Both the position numbers and the translations under genes were made by a program. A stretch of DNA of 37,918 bases from assembly GCF_000337595.1 (NCBI RefSeq), contig NZ_AOIL01000012.1:247233-285150 (forward strand), given 5' to 3'. Below the pieces are notes generated by a model. The model did no database searches and was not told where the DNA came from. It worked only from the letters and a program-made list of their open reading frames with translations. This document shows positions 23,975-31,557 of the stretch, piece by piece (position 1 is the stretch's first letter; every line of letters begins with the position of its first letter). The DNA comes from Natrialba taiwanensis DSM 12281. GTDB taxonomy: Archaea > Halobacteriota > Halobacteria > Halobacteriales > Natrialbaceae.

Positions 23975-24456
23975 ACGCTCAACCCGAACTCCCGCAGGTC
24001 GTCTTTGCCCCGTTCCGTGACGAACTCGACGGTCCACTCCGGGCTCCAGACGAGACGCAACGTCGCCTCCTCCACGCCGTCGACGGCCACCACCACCTCT
24101 TCGACCTCCTCTGTCAACATGTCTCGGGCCGGACAGCCGGAGTACGTCAGCGTCATGTCGACGGTTGCGACGCCGTCCTCGTCGTCGACTGACACCCCGT
24201 AGATCAGCCCGAGATCGACGATACTGATCGGCATCTCCGGGTCCTCGATTTCGTAGAGGGCGTCCCACACGGCGGACTCCAGTCCGGTCGCCTCCGCGCC
24301 GGTCGCCGGCAGGTCGTCGGCGGCCTTGCCGGCCCGGTAGTCGGTGTACGCACAGGGCGTCGCGCCAGTTTCGGCGTCGGGGTCGAGGTCCGCGTCTGGG
24401 TCTGGATCTGGATCTATATCTAGATCTGAATCTTGGTCTTGAATATCGCTACTCAT
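23971..24456 (-). CDS. paaD: Phenylacetyl-CoA epoxidase assembly protein PaaD, DUF59/MIP18 part only
   Basis: A 161-residue protein. Residues 1-55 are a disordered acidic stretch with a DPDPDPDADLDPD repeat. Residues 60-155 form the DUF59 (MIP18/SufT-like) fold with EIEDPEMPISIVDLGLIYGV and the conserved TYSGCPA cysteine near 117. DUF59 proteins take part in Fe-S or diiron maturation, and PaaD is needed for an active epoxidase. The zinc ribbon that normally forms the C-terminus is encoded by the next gene with a 4-base overlap. Nineteen bases separate paaD from paaC. The acidic leader could be a halophilic adaptation. Confidence 0.9.
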   Translation of the reverse strand: MSSDIQDQDSDLDIDPDPDPDADLDPDAETGATPCAYTDYRAGKAADDLPATGAEATGLESAVWDALYEIEDPEMPISIVDLGLIYGVSVDDEDGVATVDMTLTYSGCPARDMLTEEVEEVVVAVDGVEEATLRLVWSPEWTVEFVTERGKDDLREFGLSV

Positions 24457-24475
24457 TGGATTCTCGTCCTCGTTC

Positions 24476-25393
24476 TCATTCGGGGGCGTCCATGATCGCG
24501 GTCGGTTCGTCTCGACCGAGTTCGCGATAGGTGCGGGTGAACTCGTCGTAGAGTTCAGCCCACGCGTCGGTGTGGGTGCCGTCGCGGCCGCGCTCGTCGG
24601 GCAGTGCAGCTGCTGTCACTTCGAAGCCGTCGTCACCGTCGCCGTCGATCGGAACTGCGAGATCGAGCGACTCCAGGTACGGAACGACGATCGAGAGCCA
24701 CTCCTCGCCGAGTTCCTCGAGCGTCGCGGTGCGGAGACCGAGGTCGACGATATCGGCTTCGACCCCGGGGTCGACTGCTCGCGGCTTGTCGCCGCTCGCC
24801 TCGTTCGCGCCGCGTGGCGGCGCGCACGGCTCGAAGAGCGTGAGTGCGTGTGCAAATAGCTCGTCGAGCGTCGTCTGCAGTCGTTCGCGGCTCTCCTCGT
24901 CGTCGGCGAGGCGTTCGAGCCAGTTCTGGGCGTGTTCGCGGTGGTAGCTTTCTTCGCTCTGAATCTTCTCGACGCGGTCGGCGATTTTCGGGTACGAGGA
25001 GTCCGCAAGCGCCTCGAGTCGCAGTTCCTCGGCGACGTCGTAGAGGTACGACCGGAGGACTGGATCGGCCCAGTTGCCGTCCTCGAAGGGGCGTTCGACG
25101 AGCGTACTGTGCCGGAAGTCGTCGGGGTCGCGCTCGTAGACCAGCTCCCGCTCCCCGAAGCCGAGGTCGCCGAGCACGTCGTACCAGAGGCGCGCGTGAC
25201 CCAATTCGTCCTGCGCGTTGTTCGCGAGCGCGAGGTCCGACTCGAGCGTGGGAGCCCGGACCTGCCACTCGGTGTAGCGCTCGGCGAGGACGAACTCGTC
25301 GTCCGCGAGACGCTTGCAGAGCGTTTCGAGCGCCGTCCGCTCGCGCTCGTCGAGGTCGTCCGGCTCGCTGAACTCGTCTGGCGAGGAAGCCAT
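24476..25393 (-). CDS. paaC: 1,2-phenylacetyl-CoA epoxidase structural subunit PaaC
   Basis: A 305-residue ferritin-like protein. ALANNAQDELGHARLWYDVLG near residues 55-76 and EKIQSEESYHREHAQNWL near 142-159 match PaaC. It pairs with PaaA to form the catalytic core of the epoxidase that converts phenylacetyl-CoA to the 1,2-epoxide. It is the non-catalytic, stabilising subunit in bacteria. Residues 188-210 form a poorly conserved, charged insertion. Its ATG overlaps the PaaB stop by one base, a coupled arrangement. Confidence 0.92.
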   Translation of the reverse strand: MASSPDEFSEPDDLDERERTALETLCKRLADDEFVLAERYTEWQVRAPTLESDLALANNAQDELGHARLWYDVLGDLGFGERELVYERDPDDFRHSTLVERPFEDGNWADPVLRSYLYDVAEELRLEALADSSYPKIADRVEKIQSEESYHREHAQNWLERLADDEESRERLQTTLDELFAHALTLFEPCAPPRGANEASGDKPRAVDPGVEADIVDLGLRTATLEELGEEWLSIVVPYLESLDLAVPIDGDGDDGFEVTAAALPDERGRDGTHTDAWAELYDEFTRTYRELGRDEPTAIMDAPE

Positions 25394-25710
25394 CAGTCGT
25401 CACCCCGCTGTTTCTCGGCGGTCGCCTGTTCGTCCTCGGACTCGGCGACCTCCCGAGCGTCGGCTCCGGTGGTGTTGTAGGCCGTCGCCCAGCGGTAGCT
25501 CTTGTCGGTGGTGCCGCCGAAGGTCACGTCCTCGCCGTCGATCTCGCCGACTTCCTCCCGGGGAACGACCCAGAGGCTGTTCGTCGGTTTGCGCCGGCCG
25601 TGCTGGACGGCGGCGAACTGCTTTGCCATCTCCCGATCCGGCGCGTGGACGTTGCCACAGTGGGTGTGATATCCACCCGTCTTCTCCTGGCGAAAGACTT
25701 CCCAGATCAT
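25393..25710 (-). CDS. paaB: 1,2-phenylacetyl-CoA epoxidase subunit PaaB
   Basis: A 105-residue protein with the PaaB signature MIWEVFRQEKTGGYHTHCGNVHAPDREMA (given in two parts: residues 1-14 and 15-29) and a later TNSLWVVPR stretch. PaaB bridges PaaAC dimers in the bacterial epoxidase complex. The acidic tail after residue 85 (many Glu and Asp) is longer than in bacterial PaaB and may be a halophilic feature. It starts two bases after the PaaA stop. Confidence 0.93.
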   Translation of the reverse strand: MIWEVFRQEKTGGYHTHCGNVHAPDREMAKQFAAVQHGRRKPTNSLWVVPREEVGEIDGEDVTFGGTTDKSYRWATAYNTTGADAREVAESEDEQATAEKQRGDD

Positions 25711-25712
25711 GG

Positions 25713-26654
25713 TTAGTCGGCCGCCTGCGGCGCGTGGCCGCCGGCGGCGGAGGCGTCGTTTTCGATCGTTTCGCGGACCCAGTCGACCGCTTCCTGTGCG
25801 GTCTTTCGCCCGTTAATTTGGCCGAGTCCGGGTTCGAACTCGTTCTTCGCAATCGTGAAGAACTCGTCCCAGTTCAGGTCGTCCTCCTCGACCACATAGG
25901 TTCCGTCGTCGCGCTCGCGAATCCGGGGTTCGTCGGGGATCTCGAGCCCGTACTTGCGCGCCTTCGGGATGTACTGATCGAGGAAGGCGTTGCGCAGGTC
26001 GTCGTTGGACTGCTGTTTTAGCCCCACCGAGGCGGCGAAATCGTGGTGGGTGCTCTTGTCGTCGGTCGGCCCGAAGAACTGGATGATGCGGGGCCACCAC
26101 TCCTCGAAGGCCTCCTGGGTCATGTGCTGTTCTTTCTTCGATCCGGACATGAGTTCACTGAGGATGTCCTCGCCGTGTTTGACGTGAAAGCCCTCCTCGA
26201 AACACACCTTGTCCATCGCGTGGGCGTACGGCTCCCAGCTCGTTCGCCGGAGCGTCGCCTGTCGGCGCATCGCCGCGCCGTCGACGAAAAAGGCGATCAT
26301 CGGCGTCTCGACCCAGCTCTCCATCGGATAGTGGAAACAGTTCAAGAACTTGCCGTCGCCGTTGGCCAGATCATCGAGCATCTCCTCGCGCGTCTTCACG
26401 CCGAGGGATTCCGCGGCGCGGTAGAGCAACTGTCCGTGACCGATCTCGTCTTGCACCTTCGCGGAAAAGGCCAGTTTCCGGTCGATACTCGGCGCTTGCC
26501 GGATGAACGGCCGTTCCAGGTACGCCCCCATGATCTCGCTGTTGGCGTGGAACTCGATCATCCGGGTCGCCGCCTCCCGGTACTCCCTCGGGAGTTCATC
26601 CGCCGGGCTGAACTCCCGTGGCCCCGCGCGTTCTTTGACCGTGTCGATGTTCAT
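25713..26654 (-). CDS. paaA: 1,2-phenylacetyl-CoA epoxidase catalytic subunit PaaA
   Basis: A 313-residue diiron monooxygenase subunit. Glu40, Glu70-x-x-His73 (QDEIGHGQ) and Glu154-x-x-His157 (EEGFHVKHG) supply the ligands expected of the ferritin-like diiron site. PaaA inserts one oxygen atom from O2 into the ring of phenylacetyl-CoA, giving the 1,2-epoxide, with electrons normally from PaaE. It is the first gene of the operon, with a TATA box at about -28, and is divergent from an HTH-10 regulator across 95 bases. All six ligands are present, so it should be active if a reductase is supplied from elsewhere. Confidence 0.94.
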   Translation of the reverse strand: MNIDTVKERAGPREFSPADELPREYREAATRMIEFHANSEIMGAYLERPFIRQAPSIDRKLAFSAKVQDEIGHGQLLYRAAESLGVKTREEMLDDLANGDGKFLNCFHYPMESWVETPMIAFFVDGAAMRRQATLRRTSWEPYAHAMDKVCFEEGFHVKHGEDILSELMSGSKKEQHMTQEAFEEWWPRIIQFFGPTDDKSTHHDFAASVGLKQQSNDDLRNAFLDQYIPKARKYGLEIPDEPRIRERDDGTYVVEEDDLNWDEFFTIAKNEFEPGLGQINGRKTAQEAVDWVRETIENDASAAGGHAPQAAD

Positions 26655-26749
26655 CGTATCACACTAGACGCGGGTTATATCCTTAGCAATTGACCACCAC
26701 ATACGGGGGTTTTAAATATATTCCCAATAATAGATCATGTGTACTGGGG
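26655..26749. promoter_or_regulatory. Divergent promoter region of paaA and the HTH-10 regulator
   Basis: GGATATAA on the minus strand (26682-26675) is at -28 to -21 of paaA. TTTAAATATAT on the plus strand (26711-26721) precedes the regulator ATG by 39 to 29 bases, giving a leader of a few bases. The boxes are 28 bases apart, so a regulator bound between them could control both directions. Confidence 0.65.
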
Positions 26750-27388
26750 ATGATTGACGAGTGTCTCGCGGTCGAGTTCCGCGTGCAAAACGACGACTGT
26801 CCGCTCGCGGCGGCGACGCGAGCGACCGGAATCGAGGTCGACGCCCAACCGCCACAGCGTCGCAACGACGGGTACGATCTGCTACAGTTCACGGCGGTAC
26901 AGTCGGAGGAACTGGTCGAGACGCTGGACGCCGACGACCGACTCCTGTACCTGCACGTCTCTCGAACGGACGGCCGATACCGGTATCGCTGCCTGTCGAA
27001 GCATCCGTGCGTCGTCCACGAACTGATCGACGGCGGCCTCATCATCGAAACGCTCCGATACCGCGACGGCGCGGCGACGATCACCGGTGCGGTCGTCGGC
27101 CGCGACGTTCTCAAGGGCGTCATGGCGGCGGCCGGCGAAACCGTCGGCGTCCGCCTCGAACGGGTCTACCCGCTGGAAGCAGAAGCCAGAGAATCGCCCG
27201 GCCACCGGTGGGATCTCACGCCGGCCCAGGAAGAGTGCATCCGAACCGCGGTCGCGATGGGCTACTTCGCGATTCCGCGCGAAACGTCCTCGGAGGCCGT
27301 CGCCGACGAACTCGACATTAGCAAGTCGGCGTTTCTGGAACGACTCCGTCGCGGCGAGGCGGCCCTTTTCGGTCAACTCTTCGGGTGA
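26750..27388 (+). CDS. HTH-10 (Bat-type) regulator divergent from paaA
   Basis: A 212-residue regulator. Residues 1-150 form the Bat-associated sensor-like domain (EFRVQNDDCPLAAATRATGIEVD near the start). Residues 156-210 are the HTH-10 domain, seen in LTPAQEECIRTAVAMGYFAIPR and a following ELDISKSAFLERLRRGE helix. It has no PAS or GAF module, so any effector must bind the N-terminal part. Being divergent from paaA, with the two promoters 28 bases apart, makes it the likely controller of the phenylacetate operon. The in-frame ATG at 26690 would run back through the TATA box, so ATG 26750 is preferred. Confidence 0.88.
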   Translation: MIDECLAVEFRVQNDDCPLAAATRATGIEVDAQPPQRRNDGYDLLQFTAVQSEELVETLDADDRLLYLHVSRTDGRYRYRCLSKHPCVVHELIDGGLIIETLRYRDGAATITGAVVGRDVLKGVMAAAGETVGVRLERVYPLEAEARESPGHRWDLTPAQEECIRTAVAMGYFAIPRETSSEAVADELDISKSAFLERLRRGEAALFGQLFG

Positions 27389-27438
27389 TCAGTGCTCCGC
27401 CGGTAGATACTTCCGTTTCCGGATCGCTGTGCCAGCGT

Positions 27439-27870
27439 ATGGCACCGCGAGACGCAGAGACGGACGCGGACGCGAACGCGAACGTGATCAGACGACAGAT
27501 CGAAAGCGACCCCTACTGTGCGACCCTCGGCATCGAACTCGCCGAACTCGGGGCGGGCACCGCGCGAACGCGACTCGAGATCACCGACGACCTGACGAAC
27601 TTCCACGGCACGCCACACGGCGGCGCGATTTACTCGCTCGCCGATGCGGCGTTCGCCGCGGCGTCGAACGCCGACGGCGAGACCGCAGTCGCGCTCGAGA
27701 CGAACGTCTCGTACCTGGAGGCCGTCGAGGTCGGAACCGTTCTCACCGCAACGGCCCGGGAGACCCACGACGGTGGCCGCACCGCCGAGTACGAGGTCGT
27801 CGTCACCGACGCGGCCGAGGAAACTGACGATCGCGTTGCAACGTTCCGCGGGCGTGTGTACAAACCGTGA
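27439..27870 (+). CDS. paaI: PaaI-family hotdog thioesterase
   Basis: A 143-residue thioesterase. FHGTPHGGAIYSLADAAFAAASN at about residues 55-77 contains the HGGAIYSLAD signature with the aspartate that activates water in PaaI. The strands TAVALETNVSYLEAVEVG complete the fold. PaaI hydrolyses ring-hydroxylated or epoxidised phenylacetyl-CoA that would trap CoA. It follows the HTH-10 regulator by 50 bases and may be cotranscribed. ATG 27439 is chosen; an earlier in-frame start at 27385 overlaps the end of the regulator gene. Confidence 0.88.
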   Translation: MAPRDAETDADANANVIRRQIESDPYCATLGIELAELGAGTARTRLEITDDLTNFHGTPHGGAIYSLADAAFAAASNADGETAVALETNVSYLEAVEVGTVLTATARETHDGGRTAEYEVVVTDAAEETDDRVATFRGRVYKP

Positions 27871-27927
27871 TGTCGGTCGCGGTCTGGTATCCGATGATCG
27901 ATGAATCAACCGATGAATAGGGGTGGA

Positions 27928-28647
27928 TCAGGCGGTCACGCCGAGATACCGGTCGAGAACGTCCTCGTTGGCCTCGAGTTCAGCGGCCGTGCCCTCGTAG
28001 ACGATTTGCCCCTGGTCGACGAGGTAGTTGCGGTCGGCGAGTTTGAGACAGACCTGGACGTTCTGCTCGACGAGCAGGACGGTGATCCCCCGCTCATTGA
28101 GGGCCGCGACGATATCCATCACGTCCTGAACGATGTAGGGGGCGAGTCCTTCGGTCGGTTCGTCGAGTAAGACGAGATCCGCGCCGCTGACGAGCGCACG
28201 GGCGATTGCGAGCATCTGTTGTTCGCCGCCGGAGAGCGACGATCCGGCGTTCCCAGCACGTTCTCGCAGGTTCTCGAACATTTCGAGGGCTTCGGTGACG
28301 GAGAGCGAGTCGTCCGCCGTGCCGCCGTGGGCCGCCAGTTCGAGGTTTTCGGTGACGGTCAGGTCGGGAAAGATCCGGCGTTCCTCCGGGACGAGTGCGA
28401 GTCCCTGCTGAGCGGTTTCCGTTGCGTCGAGTGCGGAAATATCGGCACCGTTGTACGTAACGTGCCCGCTCGTCGGCTGGAGAATCCCCATAATCGTTCG
28501 GAGCGTCGTCGTCTTCCCGGCACCGTTGCGGCCGACGAGCGAGACGATTTCGCCCGCCTCGATCGAAAACGAGAGATCGCGCAGCACCTGCGTGTCACCG
28601 TACCCGGCATCGATCGAGTCAACCGAAAGGAGCGGGTCGGCACTCAT
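27928..28647 (-). CDS. livF: Branched-chain-type ABC transporter ATP-binding protein LivF
   Basis: A 239-residue ATPase. Walker A GRNGAGKTT is near residue 38, and LSGGEQQMLAIARAL is the signature near 138. The Walker B LVLLDEPTEGL is followed by the YIVQDV stretch typical of LivF. It powers solute import with LivG. Its ATG overlaps the livG stop by four bases. The transporter is of the HAAT family, whose members carry branched-chain amino acids, amides, urea or aromatic acids. It is convergent with the thioesterase gene 57 bases away. Confidence 0.92.
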   Translation of the reverse strand: MSADPLLSVDSIDAGYGDTQVLRDLSFSIEAGEIVSLVGRNGAGKTTTLRTIMGILQPTSGHVTYNGADISALDATETAQQGLALVPEERRIFPDLTVTENLELAAHGGTADDSLSVTEALEMFENLRERAGNAGSSLSGGEQQMLAIARALVSGADLVLLDEPTEGLAPYIVQDVMDIVAALNERGITVLLVEQNVQVCLKLADRNYLVDQGQIVYEGTAAELEANEDVLDRYLGVTA

Positions 28648-29483
28648 TCGGTCATCCCCCCGAGGTAGGCGTTTTGCACGTCCTGGTTTGCGGCGATCTC
28701 CGCGGGCGTTCCCTCCGCGAGTATCTGTCCACCGTTCAACACGGTGATGCGGTCTGAGAGTTCCATGACGAGTTCGATATCGTGTTCGATGAGCAACAGC
28801 GTCTGGTCGACGAGGACCGCTTCGAGCAGGTCGATTGTTTCCTGGGTCTCTTCGACGCTCATGCCGGCGGTCGGTTCGTCGAACAGCACGAGTTCGGGAT
28901 CGGTTGCGAGGACGACGCCGATTTCGAGCCGTCGCTTGTCGCCGTAGGCGAGCGCGTTCGCCTGTTCGGCGGCGACGTGAGCGAGGCCGATGCGCTCGAG
29001 GATCGCCTCGGTCCGGTCGTTCAGTTCGTCGTAGCGGTCGGTCGGTTTGAACAGCGATTCGACGGCGGTATACTCGTCGCGAGCGACCGACTGGATTGCC
29101 AGCCTGACGTTCTCGCGGACGGTGAGCCCGCCGAAGACGTTCGAGATTTGGAACGAGCGGCCGACGCCGCGGCGGACCCGCGCCGACGGCGACAGCGTCG
29201 TGATGTCCACGCCGTCGAAGTAGATCGCGCCTGCGGTGACGGGTAACGCGCCGGTGATGAGGTTAAACAGGGTCGTTTTGCCCGCCCCGTTCGGCCCGAT
29301 GACGCTTCTGAACTCGCCGCGTTCGATCGTCAGGTCGACGCGGTCCGTCGCGGTGAACTGGCCGAATCGCTTGACCAGATTCTCGGTCTGAAGCAGCGGG
29401 GTGTCCGTGCGTTGCTGGGTCGTTTCGATCGGGTCGCTCGGCTCGGTTGGATCGGTCGATTCGCTCGGTTCGAGTGCCATCAA
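28644..29483 (-). CDS. livG: Branched-chain-type ABC transporter ATP-binding protein LivG
   Basis: A 279-residue ATPase. Walker A GPNGAGKTT is near residue 64, after IERGEFRSVI. RRGVGRSFQISNVFGGLTVREN is the LivG-type Q-loop region. ALAYGDKRRLEIGVVLATDPELVLFDEPTAGM replaces the usual signature and joins it to Walker B (quoted here as two stretches: ALAYGDKRRLEIG and LVLFDEPTAGM). Residues 1-28 are an unusual Ser/Thr/Glu/Pro leader absent from bacterial LivG. The gene overlaps the fused permease gene by four bases upstream and livF by four bases downstream. Confidence 0.9.
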   Translation of the reverse strand: MMALEPSESTDPTEPSDPIETTQQRTDTPLLQTENLVKRFGQFTATDRVDLTIERGEFRSVIGPNGAGKTTLFNLITGALPVTAGAIYFDGVDITTLSPSARVRRGVGRSFQISNVFGGLTVRENVRLAIQSVARDEYTAVESLFKPTDRYDELNDRTEAILERIGLAHVAAEQANALAYGDKRRLEIGVVLATDPELVLFDEPTAGMSVEETQETIDLLEAVLVDQTLLLIEHDIELVMELSDRITVLNGGQILAEGTPAEIAANQDVQNAYLGGMTE

Positions 29484-31486
29484 TCGTCACCCCTGGTGTG
29501 TGCGTCGTCGACGTCCGTCGCTGGTTCCGGGTCCGGGTTCGATTCCGGTTCCGGCTCCGGGTTCGGTCCTCGACCCGGCGTCACGGGCAGGGCGGGCGCG
29601 AGCCGGCTTGGGAGCGAGACGAGGCCGCCCGGGAGGAGGATAACGAACAGGACGAAGATCGTCCCGAGGACCAGTCGCCACCGGTCCGTAAAGCCGGTGA
29701 GCAACTCTTCGAGGCCGAAGAAGATGCCAGAGCCGATAATCGGTCCGTAGAGGGTCCCCATCCCGCCGAGAATGACCATGACGATGACTTCGCCGGAGTT
29801 GAGCCAATCCACGAGCGACGGCGTCGCATAGCCCGCGTTAAGCGTGAAGAGTCCGCCGGCGAGCCCGGCCAGCGCGCCGCTGACGACGAACGCCCGCCGT
29901 TTGTAGACGGTCGTCTCGTAGCCGATGAACGTCGCTCGCTGTTCGTTCTCGCGGATGGACTTCAAAACCGCGCCGAAGGGCGAGTTCAGCATCCGTCGGG
30001 TGAGGAGGAACGAGGCGACGAGCGCCGAAAGCGCGATGTAGTAAAACAGCGACTGGCCGGTGATCGCGACCGGGCCGAGGAAGACGGCGATTTCGTCGAG
30101 TTCGACGCCGACGCCGGCGAGACCGTAGTAGGTGGAGAGGCCGAACAGGCCGTCGGAGCCGCCGGTGATATCGAGCTGACCGAGCATGTTGTAGAATAAT
30201 TCGGCGAATCCGAGCGTGATCATCGCGAAGTAGACGCCTGAGACGCGGATCGAGAGGAAGCCGATACCCCAGGCGATCACCGCCGAGAGGACGATGGCGA
30301 GCGCGAGTACGACGAACGCGGATTGGCTGACGTGGGCCAGCCCGAGTGCGACCGTGTAGGCACCGAGCCCGTAGAATAGGGCGTGGCCGAGCGATACCAG
30401 GCCAGTATAGCCCATCACGAAGTCGAGGCTAAGGGCGAACAGTCCCCAGATGATGATTTCGATTACGAGTGTGACGGCGTAGGTGGAGTAGAGGGTTCCC
30501 GCGCCGAGGGGGACCAGTGCCAGCAGGCCGACCATGGCCAGTCCGAGCCGTGTGCGGGTCTGTGGATCGAGAAAGCCGCCGCGCGGCCCCGAGAGTAGAT
30601 TGCCGGTGTGTTCATCGGCGGCGTCGGTACCGAAGAGGCCGTGCGGCCGAACGAGGAGCACGCCGATCATGAGCACGAAGATGCCCGTCCCCTCGAAGAT
30701 CGGCGCGTACGTCCGGAGCGCAGTCTGGACGAGGCCGACGAAGAGCCCCCCGACGACGGCACCTCTGAAACTCCCGAGACCACCGAGGACGACGATGACG
30801 AACGCCGGGATGATGACGGACATCCCCATCGCCGGATTGACCGTCTGATACCCGCCGAGGATGATGCCGGCGAACGCAGCCAGGGCTGCCCCCATCCCGA
30901 ACACGAGCGAGTAGTACCGGTCGATATCGATCCCGAGATTTCGGACCATCTGCCGATCCTGGGCACCGGCGCGGACGATCAGCCCGTACTTCGTGAACTC
31001 GAACAGCGCCCAGACCGCAATCGCCATCAGCGCGCCGAAGACGATGATGAACAGGTTGTACACACTGGCAGTGACGCCGAGCGCGGCGATCGACCCCGAG
31101 AGCAGTTCCGGAAGCGGAAGGGTGACGCTTCCGGGCTCCCAGATCAAGTAAATCAGGTCGTTGATAACCAGCACGAGGCCGAACGTCAACAGAATGTGAT
31201 ACAACGGGTTCCGCCCGTACAACGGCCGCACGGTAAAGCGCTCAATCCCGACGCCGATGATCCCGACGAGAAGCGGTGCAACGAACAGTGCGAGGAAAAA
31301 CGCCGAGCCGCCGAACGGCGCGATGAGCGCCAACGCGAAGTACGCACCCAGCGCGAACAACTCCCCGTGAGCGAAGTTGATGACGTTCATCACGCCGAAG
31401 ATGACTGACAACCCCGCGGCCAACAGCACGTACACGACGCCGATCGTCAACCCGTCGACCAGCAGTTGCAGGAGTTCACTAGCCAT
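29480..31486 (-). CDS. livHM: Fused LivH-LivM permease of the HAAT importer
   Basis: A 668-residue protein in which both permease halves are joined. Residues 1-290 match LivH (GVVYVLLAAGLSVIFGVMNV, then NFAHGELFALGAYFAL). Residues 300-620 match LivM (GYTGLVSLGHALFYGLGAY and VILGGMGTLYGPIIGSG). The join runs through a hydrophilic stretch after VRPHGLFGTDAADEHTG. The last 40 residues are a Pro/Glu/Asp-rich tail in the cytoplasm, after LPSRLAP. In most genomes these are two genes forming a heterodimer. The fusion fixes a one-to-one ratio. Import of an aromatic acid is suggested only by the neighbouring paaK copies. Confidence 0.9.
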   Translation of the reverse strand: MASELLQLLVDGLTIGVVYVLLAAGLSVIFGVMNVINFAHGELFALGAYFALALIAPFGGSAFFLALFVAPLLVGIIGVGIERFTVRPLYGRNPLYHILLTFGLVLVINDLIYLIWEPGSVTLPLPELLSGSIAALGVTASVYNLFIIVFGALMAIAVWALFEFTKYGLIVRAGAQDRQMVRNLGIDIDRYYSLVFGMGAALAAFAGIILGGYQTVNPAMGMSVIIPAFVIVVLGGLGSFRGAVVGGLFVGLVQTALRTYAPIFEGTGIFVLMIGVLLVRPHGLFGTDAADEHTGNLLSGPRGGFLDPQTRTRLGLAMVGLLALVPLGAGTLYSTYAVTLVIEIIIWGLFALSLDFVMGYTGLVSLGHALFYGLGAYTVALGLAHVSQSAFVVLALAIVLSAVIAWGIGFLSIRVSGVYFAMITLGFAELFYNMLGQLDITGGSDGLFGLSTYYGLAGVGVELDEIAVFLGPVAITGQSLFYYIALSALVASFLLTRRMLNSPFGAVLKSIRENEQRATFIGYETTVYKRRAFVVSGALAGLAGGLFTLNAGYATPSLVDWLNSGEVIVMVILGGMGTLYGPIIGSGIFFGLEELLTGFTDRWRLVLGTIFVLFVILLPGGLVSLPSRLAPALPVTPGRGPNPEPEPESNPDPEPATDVDDAHTRGDD

Positions 31487-31537
31487 TGGTTATCGAGTTC
31501 ACCCGTGACTGTGGCGTTGGATCTGGCCTCACAGTCG

Positions 31538-31556
31538 ATGGACCGTGCCGGTCCAT
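31538..31556 (-). terminator. Stem-loop between the binding-protein and permease genes
   Basis: ATGGACCG and CGGTCCAT (31538-31545 and 31549-31556) form a perfect 8-bp stem with a 3-base loop, starting two bases after the binding-protein stop codon. It may allow more binding protein than permease to be made, by partial termination or by protecting the upstream mRNA. Confidence 0.55.
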
Positions 31557-31557
31557 A

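Noticed and set aside
22421..24202. 593-codon frame antisense to paaK and paaD
   Set aside because: The opposite strand encodes a full ligase and a PaaD pair with clear motifs, and this frame has no recognisable protein.
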